Assembly: GCA_013329925.1 (NCBI GenBank)
Contig: DUJK01000191.1
Location: forward strand, 1-8,445
Origin: Candidatus Poseidoniaceae archaeon
GTDB taxonomy: Archaea; Thermoplasmatota; Poseidoniia; Poseidoniales; Poseidoniaceae
Length of the DNA stretch: 8,445 nt
Direction: 5' to 3'
Part shown: positions 1 through 5,677 of the stretch, in pieces
Layout of the letters: every line of letters begins with the position of its first letter
How positions within the stretch are numbered: the stretch's first letter is position 1
The notes under the pieces: model-generated
What the model was told of the DNA's origin: nothing
Database searches by the model: none
What the model saw: the letters and a program-made list of their open reading frames with translations, nothing else
Made by a program: the position numbers and the translations under genes

Positions 1-88
1 AAATGAAATCTTTGCTTCTTTGTCTACTGTAATGACACAGACATTCATGAAGTACCAAGCGGACCCAAAATTATGCGAGTCGGCATAA
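1..88 (+). CDS. possible 3' end of an upstream gene (partial, unknown function)
   Basis: The frame starting at base 2 is open from the window edge to a TAA at 86-88 and encodes 28 residues, ending in KYQADPKLCESA. The composition looks protein-like (FASLSTVMTQTFMKY), but I recognise no family. It would overlap the following kinase start (ATG at 73) by 16 bases, a tight same-strand arrangement that would explain why no promoter is seen before the kinase and why its ribosome-binding site is weak. The alternative is a divergent gene on the minus strand starting at ATG 48, open for 16 codons to the edge. Only the sequence to the left can decide; an open stretch this short can occur by chance. Confidence 0.35.
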   Translation, partial: NEIFASLSTVMTQTFMKYQADPKLCESA

Positions 89-1209
89 TGGTCAATCCCG
101 ATGCCGGCCTAGGCGGTAGGTTGGGATTCAAGGGTAGTGATGGAAGAGCTGCAGAAGCGCGGGAGGCAGGAGCCCAGGACAGAGCCGGGCCAAGAATGAC
201 TCAATGCATGATTAAATTTGATGAACTAATCAAATCCTCTCTAAACAGATCTAATATTAAACCAGAAATATACACTTGGTCGGGAAGAATGGGTGGAGAC
301 TGGTTATCAGACCTCAACTTTCATTCAATTGGTAAAACACCACACCCTACAACTGCGCTAAACACTAATGATTTAGTTAACCAATTAATCGATAAAGAAG
401 TCGATGTAATATTGTATGCCGGAGGAGATGGCACGACGCGCGATATAGTCAATGCGCTTGGTGATAAAAAAATACCATTAATAGGAGTTCCCGGGGGCGT
501 TAAGATGTATTCTGGTTGCTTTGCTACTACGCCAAATGCGGCAGCAGAAGTTTTGTTTTCTTTTGTTATTGGAGACTTAATGGCATCAATAACCGAAGTC
601 ATGGATTTAGACGAAGAACTCTATCTCGCCGGAGAGTGGAAAGTTCGAATGTATGGTGAATCATTAACACCTGCAAGCCCTAGATTTATGCAAGGTTCTA
701 AGCAGCAAGTCGAGCGAGCATCAGAAGAAGAAATAATCGAAGGTTTAGCTGCGCATATCGGTGATTTAATTGAAACAGATTCAGATTTAATGGTAGTTTG
801 GGGCAGCGGCGGAACACTTAGGCTGATTGGCGAGATACTCGGCCATGATCTAACTTTGTTGGGAATAGATATTCAACACAAAGATAAAATCTATACAGAT
901 CTAAATGAAAAGCAACTAATTGAGATATTAGAGCAGCATACCGGAAACAAACTCCTCCTCCTCTCGCCAATGGGGGGTCAAGGATTCCTTATCGGGCGCG
1001 GTAACCTACAACTTTCACCCGCAGTACTTCGTCTAATAGGTATTAATTCAATCCTGGGAGTTGCCACCCCAGCAAAACTAACCGGACTATCAAATGTGAG
1101 AATAGATACAGGAGATAGCGAACTAGACCAAGAATTAAGAGAGCGCAAGTTTGTAAAAATGCTGCAAGGATACAGGACCACTAGAGTGATTAGAGTCTCT
1201 GATGTATGA
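73..1209 (+). CDS. ATP-NAD kinase / AcoX family protein (COG3199 type), predicted NAD kinase
   Basis: This 378-residue cytosolic protein belongs to the ATP-NAD/AcoX kinase family, thought to phosphorylate NAD to NADP with ATP or polyphosphate. Visible landmarks are the N-terminal NPDAGLGGR (8-16), the diacylglycerol-kinase/NAD-kinase signature GGDGTTRD (117-124), GVPGGVKMYSGCFATTP (138-154), a second glycine motif GSGGT (244-248), LLGIDIQHKDK (262-272), and the C-terminal family block GGQGFLIGRGNLQLSP (301-316) followed by RIDTGD (343-348). Length and motif order fit COG3199, which is longer than ordinary NAD kinase (NadK). The ATG at 73 is chosen because NPxAGxGGR normally lies within the first 15 residues. 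There is no strong ribosome-binding motif, so coupling to the overlapping upstream frame is possible. The stretch coding for residues 20-42 is rich in Ala and Gly and visibly more GC-rich than the rest. The gene is convergent with pyrG, with stop codons abutting. The family call is firm; the true substrate is not, because the related AcoX of acetoin operons has no firmly assigned reaction that I know of. Confidence 0.88.
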   Translation: MRVGIMVNPDAGLGGRLGFKGSDGRAAEAREAGAQDRAGPRMTQCMIKFDELIKSSLNRSNIKPEIYTWSGRMGGDWLSDLNFHSIGKTPHPTTALNTNDLVNQLIDKEVDVILYAGGDGTTRDIVNALGDKKIPLIGVPGGVKMYSGCFATTPNAAAEVLFSFVIGDLMASITEVMDLDEELYLAGEWKVRMYGESLTPASPRFMQGSKQQVERASEEEIIEGLAAHIGDLIETDSDLMVVWGSGGTLRLIGEILGHDLTLLGIDIQHKDKIYTDLNEKQLIEILEQHTGNKLLLLSPMGGQGFLIGRGNLQLSPAVLRLIGINSILGVATPAKLTGLSNVRIDTGDSELDQELRERKFVKMLQGYRTTRVIRVSDV

Positions 1210-2850
1210 TTATAATTTCATATCTGCAGCAGCCATCAACAATCCAAGGAATGGAGGACTAGGCCTTCCAGGTCTTGATTTAAACTCAGGATGATATTGT
1301 ACTCCAACATAATATGGGTGGGAGTCTAACTCAAAGATTTCACAACGCTGACAAGTTTCATCTTTACCAACAAACTTCAAACCCGCTTTTTCTATTTGTT
1401 CAATTAAGTCTGGATTTACTTCATATCTGTGTCTGTGTCGTTCATCGACAGATGCACCCTCGCCGTATAATCGCTTAATTTTACAATCATCGACTTGCCA
1501 TATTGTCGGCCTACTACCTAATCTCATAGTGCCGCCCAAGTGGGTTTTGGAAATTTCCGGCATGAAGATTACCGCGGGGAACTCAGGGTTGTCATCAAAT
1601 TCAGTGGAATTTGCTCCCGAAATACCAAGCACATTGCGACAGAATTCAATAGTTGCCACTTGTAACCCAAGACAAATACCGAGATACGGGATGCTATTTT
1701 CTCGAGCATATTGGGCAGCTAGGATCTTACCCTCAATACCCCGGTCACCAAATCCCCCAGGCACTAAAACACCATTCGAAGTGCGCAATAATTCCCAAGC
1801 TGAATCATATTCTTGCGAATCTACGTTATTCCAATCTTCTTCTAAATGACTTGCCTCAATCCAGTTAATAGTCAAACGCCGTTTAACTTTCATCGCTGCA
1901 TGTTGTAAACTTTTGATTACCGATAAGTAAGCGTCAGAAAGGTCGGTATATTTGCCTACCATAGCGATTGAAACATCTTCACTAAGCAAATCTAATTCAT
2001 GCGCCATAGTTCTCCAATCAGACAATACAGTGCTATTGCTACAATCAATGTCTAGTATCTTGCACAGGCCCTGTTTCTCTAACATTAGTGGGACGTGGTA
2101 GATGTTTGGTACATCGTGTGTTGACATAACGGCTTCAGGCGCAACATGGCAGAATGCAGCTAACTTTTCTTTGGTTTCCTCAGTCATAGGTTTTGTAGAG
2201 CGACAAACCAAGATATTGGGGGTGATACCAAGCCCTCTTAATTCTTTAACAGAGTGTTGGGTTGGTTTGGTTTTTTGTTCACCAACAGGGCCCATGACCG
2301 GAACTAAAGAAACATGAACAAAAGTAACATTTTCTCGACCCACGCGAAATTGAAATTGCCTAAGCGCTTCGATATAAGGTGCCGATTCAATATCTCCAAC
2401 AGTGCCTCCTAACTCGATTATACAAGCATCAGGAGCCTGTTCATCGCCATCGGCCGGTATGTGAGCGACGCGCTCAATCCAGTCCTGAATTTCATTAGTT
2501 ATATGCGGGATAACTTGAACTGTTTTACCAAGATAATCTCCTCTGCGCTCGGCTTCAATAACCTTCGAGTAAACTTTTCCTGTAGTTAAATTGTTATCTC
2601 TGCCTAAATTGATATCAAGAAAACGCTCATAATTACCCAAGTCTAGATCAACTTCTCCGCCATCATCTAGAACAAAAACTTCCCCGTGCTCAAATGGCGA
2701 CATTGTTCCTGCGTCACTATTGAGGTAAGGGTCTATTTTTATTGAGGTAACTCTAAGGCCGGCACTTTTCATTAAAACTCCAATACTGCTAGCAGTGACG
2801 CCTTTACCAAGCCCGGAAAGGACTCCCCCGCTGACAACAACGTACTTCAT
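1210..2850 (-). CDS. pyrG: CTP synthase (UTP:ammonia ligase, glutamine-hydrolysing)
   Basis: PyrG converts UTP to CTP using ATP and glutamine, the last step of de novo pyrimidine nucleotide synthesis in the cytosol. The 546-residue protein has the usual full length and two domains. The N-terminal amidoligase domain carries GGVLSGLGKG (8-17), KIDPYLNSDAGTM (38-50), DLDLGNYERF (68-77) and ELGGTVGDIES (146-156), which include the Mg/ATP and UTP-site residues. The C-terminal class I glutamine amidotransferase domain has the oxyanion strand PGGFGDRG (364-371), nucleophile C393 in GICLGLQ, and H520 and E522 in YHPEF, so the catalytic triad is complete. The ATG at 2850 gives the invariant N-terminus MKYVVVSGG; a GGTG ribosome-binding motif lies 4 bases before it (2855-2858, minus strand). 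It is divergent from tdh across a shared promoter region and convergent with the upstream kinase without any spacer. Function is near certain. Confidence 0.98.
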   Translation of the reverse strand: MKYVVVSGGVLSGLGKGVTASSIGVLMKSAGLRVTSIKIDPYLNSDAGTMSPFEHGEVFVLDDGGEVDLDLGNYERFLDINLGRDNNLTTGKVYSKVIEAERRGDYLGKTVQVIPHITNEIQDWIERVAHIPADGDEQAPDACIIELGGTVGDIESAPYIEALRQFQFRVGRENVTFVHVSLVPVMGPVGEQKTKPTQHSVKELRGLGITPNILVCRSTKPMTEETKEKLAAFCHVAPEAVMSTHDVPNIYHVPLMLEKQGLCKILDIDCSNSTVLSDWRTMAHELDLLSEDVSIAMVGKYTDLSDAYLSVIKSLQHAAMKVKRRLTINWIEASHLEEDWNNVDSQEYDSAWELLRTSNGVLVPGGFGDRGIEGKILAAQYARENSIPYLGICLGLQVATIEFCRNVLGISGANSTEFDDNPEFPAVIFMPEISKTHLGGTMRLGSRPTIWQVDDCKIKRLYGEGASVDERHRHRYEVNPDLIEQIEKAGLKFVGKDETCQRCEIFELDSHPYYVGVQYHPEFKSRPGRPSPPFLGLLMAAADMKL

Positions 2851-2901
2851 GATACACCAACGGGTTTTTTACCACCGATGACCCCTTAATCAACATATCC
2901 G

Positions 2902-2921
2902 AGAAATAGGAAACTATTTCT
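2902..2921. repeat. perfect 8-bp inverted repeat with GAAA spacer, candidate operator
   Basis: The arms AGAAATAG (2902-2909) and CTATTTCT (2914-2921) are exact reverse complements around a 4-base GAAA spacer. The dyad abuts the TATA-like TTTATAATT at 2921-2929, a typical place for an archaeal dimeric helix-turn-helix regulator to block TBP/TFB or polymerase. If transcribed on the plus strand it would form a short hairpin capped by a GAAA (GNRA-type) loop. The repeat is directly seen; the operator role is inference. Confidence 0.45.
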
Positions 2922-2978
2922 TTATAATTATTCTAACTTTTATAGAGAATTATCAAAGAGTGCCTTCAACGACACACG

Positions 2979-2983
2979 GGTGA
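2979..2983 (+). promoter_or_regulatory. ribosome-binding site of tdh that decides the start
   Basis: GGTGA matches the 5' part of the complement of the archaeal 16S 3' end (AGGTGATC) and stands 5 bases before ATG 2989. The in-frame GTG at 2980, which would extend the protein by three residues, lies inside this motif and is therefore more likely part of the ribosome-binding site than a start codon. Confidence 0.55.
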
Positions 2984-2988
2984 GCAAG

Positions 2989-4041
2989 ATGGATAGTTTA
3001 CCAACTTCGATGATGGCCTGGAAAAAAACCAGGGCCGAAAAAGGCGGGTTTGAACTTGTTGAAACGCCGTTACCAGATTGCGGTGAGGGTGAGGTGTTGG
3101 TGAAAACCCATTCCACCTCAATATGTGGAACAGATATTCACATTTGGAAATGGGATCATTGGGCTGCCGAAAACGTTCCTATCGGAACCACAACCGGACA
3201 TGAAACCTGCGGCACTGTTGTCGCATTAGGCAAGGATGTTAACACGCATAAAATAGGTGATAAAATTGCGGTAGAATGCCATCTTGCATGTTGGAATTGC
3301 GATAGATGCGATGAAGGAAATGCCCATATTTGTGAAAATGGAGAGATATTTGGAGTTCATTCAAACGGGGCCTTTGCACCATATTTTTCAATTCCGGCGA
3401 TAAATGCTAGACATTTACCAGAGAACCTCCCAATTGAATTAGCATCTATCCAAGACCCATTAGGCAACGCAATTCATACTTTGACGGGGGGCCCGGTTAA
3501 AGACTCGACAGTGGCGATACACGGGCTTGGCCCAATCGGCCTTTTTGCAGTAAATGCAGCAAAAGCCATGGGGGCAGCAAAAATAATTGCCATTGATTGG
3601 GACAATGAAGCAAGAATGAAACTGGCAAAGAAGTTGGGTGCAGACTTAGTTCTTGGTAAAGACGACAATATAGTGGAAACCATACTAGCCCACACTAACG
3701 GCAGGGGCGTAGATAATTCATGCGAATTTTCAGGCGCGCCAAGCGCTCTATCAAATACCATTCACTCTACTAGAATGGGTGGCTACGTCAATGTCCTGTC
3801 AGTTTATGGGTCTGAAACAACACAAGTCCCCATGAATGATATTGTATTTAGGTATCTTCATCTGAAAGGAATAAACGGCCGTAAGATGTGGTCTACTTGG
3901 GATAAAATGCACGAATTACTTAGTGGAGGTAAAATAGACATTGAAACTTTACTGACACACCGCATGCCTTATCAGGAATTCAACTCTGCAGTAGAATTAG
4001 CAATTAGCGGCGACTGCGGAAAGGTCGTACTAGATTTCTAA
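2989..4041 (+). CDS. tdh: L-threonine 3-dehydrogenase (zinc-dependent, NAD+)
   Basis: This is a medium-chain zinc alcohol dehydrogenase that oxidises L-threonine to 2-amino-3-ketobutyrate, usually split next to glycine and acetyl-CoA by 2-amino-3-ketobutyrate CoA ligase (Kbl). No kbl is in view. In the 350-residue protein numbered from ATG 2989, the catalytic zinc site is C46 in SICGTDIH with H71-E72 in TGHE. The structural zinc cysteines are C101, C104, C107 and C115 (ACWNCDRC and HIC). The Rossmann motif is GLGPIGL (179-185), and the acidic D203 ending the next strand (IIAID) favours NAD over NADP. Near the C-terminus NGRKMWSTWDKM matches the threonine-dehydrogenase GRxxWxTW signature and separates it from sorbitol or glucose dehydrogenases. 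Length equals that of characterised archaeal and bacterial Tdh (about 340-350). Its stop overlaps that of the convergent HMG-CoA synthase gene. A related polyol dehydrogenase is possible but less likely. Confidence 0.88.
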   Translation: MDSLPTSMMAWKKTRAEKGGFELVETPLPDCGEGEVLVKTHSTSICGTDIHIWKWDHWAAENVPIGTTTGHETCGTVVALGKDVNTHKIGDKIAVECHLACWNCDRCDEGNAHICENGEIFGVHSNGAFAPYFSIPAINARHLPENLPIELASIQDPLGNAIHTLTGGPVKDSTVAIHGLGPIGLFAVNAAKAMGAAKIIAIDWDNEARMKLAKKLGADLVLGKDDNIVETILAHTNGRGVDNSCEFSGAPSALSNTIHSTRMGGYVNVLSVYGSETTQVPMNDIVFRYLHLKGINGRKMWSTWDKMHELLSGGKIDIETLLTHRMPYQEFNSAVELAISGDCGKVVLDF

Positions 4042-5609
4042 GCGCCAACCCATTCGTATCTTCGTGCACCCTCTTGGACTCCTGACTCGGTAATTTCTAC
4101 CAAAGCAAACTCTCCTTCAGGCTCTACAACACTACCGTTCTGCAAGCCTTTGTGCAGATTTTCATAAGTGATATGATCGATAGCAACTCTACCAGCTAGA
4201 CGTTCAAACAAATTCCATCTGGACACAACTTCGCGCCATCTTGGTGAGACCTTACCTTCAAACACCTTAGCCTTCGCACCAGACCCATATCCACACAAGC
4301 CCAATAATTGGTTATCCAAATTGTCATTTTCTTCTAAGTCAGACTCAAAGGATGACATTAATGCTAGGAAAATCGAACCAGTATATTGATTGCCTATTAG
4401 GCTACTAGCACGCTGGCCTTTTTCTATTCTGCTAGCATGGAATTCTTGATATTGTGGGGTTTTTGAAATTGCTCTACGATATCCATCCATTGCCTTTTCC
4501 CAAATTTCAATGATTACCGGGTCGTCCGAATTATGTGGTTCCGGGGCTGGGCCCAAGTGCTTTGCAACCTCACCCCAAAATTCAGTATCTTCTCTGTCAT
4601 GCCTAAAAACATCAGGAAACATTCGTTTTGCTTGGTATGCATAGGGGAGGTGCATGATTATTCTACTCCACTGCTCAGTGAATCGTTCATCGGTCTCAGG
4701 GTTATATCTCCCCGAACGTTCAGCCTTTTCCCTAAAGTTATGGAAAGCCTGTCTAACAGCACTTTGATAGCATCTATTAGAAAATTGACCATCAAAAACA
4801 GGCTCATCTCTGTGCACACTAACCTTTTCTTCACCGTGGGCAAAAATACCTAATTTTCTCACAGTCGAGGCCGGAAGATGGCGAATCATTCGTTCAACAA
4901 GCCCTTTTTTGATTGATTGCCCCGCCTCTTGCGCTAGTGTAATTACATTAGAGATGATTGATTTAACCGAAACCTCTCTGCGCGGTTTGAAAAAGTCGTG
5001 AACTGGGGTTGTGGAAACACCAATACAATCCGGGATTTCTAATAAACGCGGATTTCTTCTAATCAGCAAGGCTCCACCACCAGCACCTTGAGTATATTCC
5101 CCAGCCGACTCAAGGGCATATTTTGCATTATCAGAAAATATCACAATCCCCAATCGCTCGTCATCATCATTCGACCTAGCCACCCAATCCAGAGTAGTAT
5201 GCATAGCATCAACCGCGCCAATACAAGCAAATGTCATATCAACAACGTCACAATTACGAAAACAATCTTCACCGTATCGCTCAGAATACCGTTGAGTTAA
5301 CATATCTACAATATAGGTAGCAGTTGGCTTTGCACCATCTAGTGCGGATTCGGTTCCAAGGTACATGCGGCCAATATTGCGCGGATTCAAACCATTCCGA
5401 TCGATGAGTTTCATTACTGCGTTAGCACCCATTGTTGCTGTATCTTCATGAACGTCAGGAATGGACATCGCTTTGAGTCCTAGGCCCTTGTTCAATTTCC
5501 CATAATCCTCTCCTCTAAGATCGGCAAAATCCTTCATGTCCATGTACAATCTAGGGAAGTGAATGGCAATATCATCAATACCAACACAAGTAGAATTATC
5601 AGTGCCCAT
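4038..5609 (-). CDS. hydroxymethylglutaryl-CoA synthase, long bacterial/eukaryotic-like form
   Basis: HMG-CoA synthase condenses acetyl-CoA with acetoacetyl-CoA to give HMG-CoA, the entry to the mevalonate pathway that supplies isoprenoid lipid chains in Archaea. The 523-residue protein has a thiolase-like fold with the catalytic set intact: general base E87 in LGTES, nucleophile C129 in FACIGAVDA, H320 in MHLPYAY, N407 in GNQYTGS, and YGSGA (441-445). The N-terminus VGIDDIAIHFPR (9-20) is the usual family start, supporting ATG 5609, although no ribosome-binding motif precedes it. It is much longer than standard archaeal enzymes (about 350) or S. aureus MvaS (388). C129 and H320 are 191 residues apart against 122 in S. 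aureus, largely because of an extra segment at about 212-268, between DFFKPRRE and EPVFDGQFSNRCY. The block DFFKP..VFDGxxS..CY resembles eukaryotic and haloarchaeal enzymes. It follows the thermosome gene by 68 bases. The condensing-enzyme identity is firm; an unusual substrate cannot be excluded. Confidence 0.9.
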   Translation of the reverse strand: MGTDNSTCVGIDDIAIHFPRLYMDMKDFADLRGEDYGKLNKGLGLKAMSIPDVHEDTATMGANAVMKLIDRNGLNPRNIGRMYLGTESALDGAKPTATYIVDMLTQRYSERYGEDCFRNCDVVDMTFACIGAVDAMHTTLDWVARSNDDDERLGIVIFSDNAKYALESAGEYTQGAGGGALLIRRNPRLLEIPDCIGVSTTPVHDFFKPRREVSVKSIISNVITLAQEAGQSIKKGLVERMIRHLPASTVRKLGIFAHGEEKVSVHRDEPVFDGQFSNRCYQSAVRQAFHNFREKAERSGRYNPETDERFTEQWSRIIMHLPYAYQAKRMFPDVFRHDREDTEFWGEVAKHLGPAPEPHNSDDPVIIEIWEKAMDGYRRAISKTPQYQEFHASRIEKGQRASSLIGNQYTGSIFLALMSSFESDLEENDNLDNQLLGLCGYGSGAKAKVFEGKVSPRWREVVSRWNLFERLAGRVAIDHITYENLHKGLQNGSVVEPEGEFALVEITESGVQEGARRYEWVGA

Positions 5610-5677
5610 AAGGGTGCTTTTATTTTTTCGAGTATTTGAACATCTGTCCAGTTATGATAGACATAAAGGGGGTTTCA
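5610..5677 (-). other. 68-bp gap between thermosome and HMG-CoA synthase genes
   Basis: Read on the minus strand, the gap ends in an A-rich tract, CGAAAAAATAAAAG (5630-5617), that stops 7 bases before the HMG-CoA synthase ATG. It resembles a BRE/TATA element but is too close: a start of transcription 25 bases downstream would fall inside the coding region, past the conserved N-terminus. There is no GGTG-type ribosome-binding motif and no T-run that would end the thermosome transcript. Read-through from the thermosome gene is therefore plausible, with weak initiation signals. Confidence 0.3.

Larger units (their letters stand above)
2851..2988. promoter_or_regulatory. divergent promoter region between pyrG and tdh
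   Basis: This is the only intergenic stretch over 100 bp in the window, and it drives genes in both directions. AT-rich TATA-like elements are visible. For tdh (plus strand) there are TTTATAATT at 2921-2929 and TTTTATAG at 2938-2945; the second would place transcription start near 2969, about 20 bases before the ATG at 2989. For pyrG (minus strand) there are CTATAAAAG at 2945-2937 and ATTATAAAG at 2929-2921. The elements overlap between strands, so the two promoters probably share or compete for the same DNA. No convincing BRE could be assigned. Promoter presence is inferred from gene orientation and the TATA-like sequences; the exact boxes are uncertain. Confidence 0.5.

Noticed and set aside
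120..200. GC-richer stretch in the 5' part of the kinase gene as inserted foreign DNA
   Set aside because: The encoded residues align with the normal family N-terminus (GxKGxDG...AGPR), and the composition is explained by Ala, Gly and Arg codons.
1383..1400. T-rich stretch inside pyrG as terminator of the kinase transcript
   Set aside because: Short T-runs are common in this AT-rich DNA and this one has no special features; calling a terminator would be a guess.
1529..1868. Two plus-strand open frames (106 and 71 codons) opposite pyrG
   Set aside because: They overlap each other and lie antisense to the PyrG glutamine amidotransferase domain; no ribosome-binding site or protein-like pattern is seen.
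4533..4853. 106-codon plus-strand open frame opposite the HMG-CoA synthase gene
   Set aside because: It lies entirely antisense to a well-conserved coding region and its translation resembles no family; it is a shadow of codon bias.
5617..5630. A-rich CGAAAAAATAAAAG as a promoter of the HMG-CoA synthase gene
   Set aside because: It is only 7 bases from the ATG; transcription would start inside the conserved N-terminal coding region.
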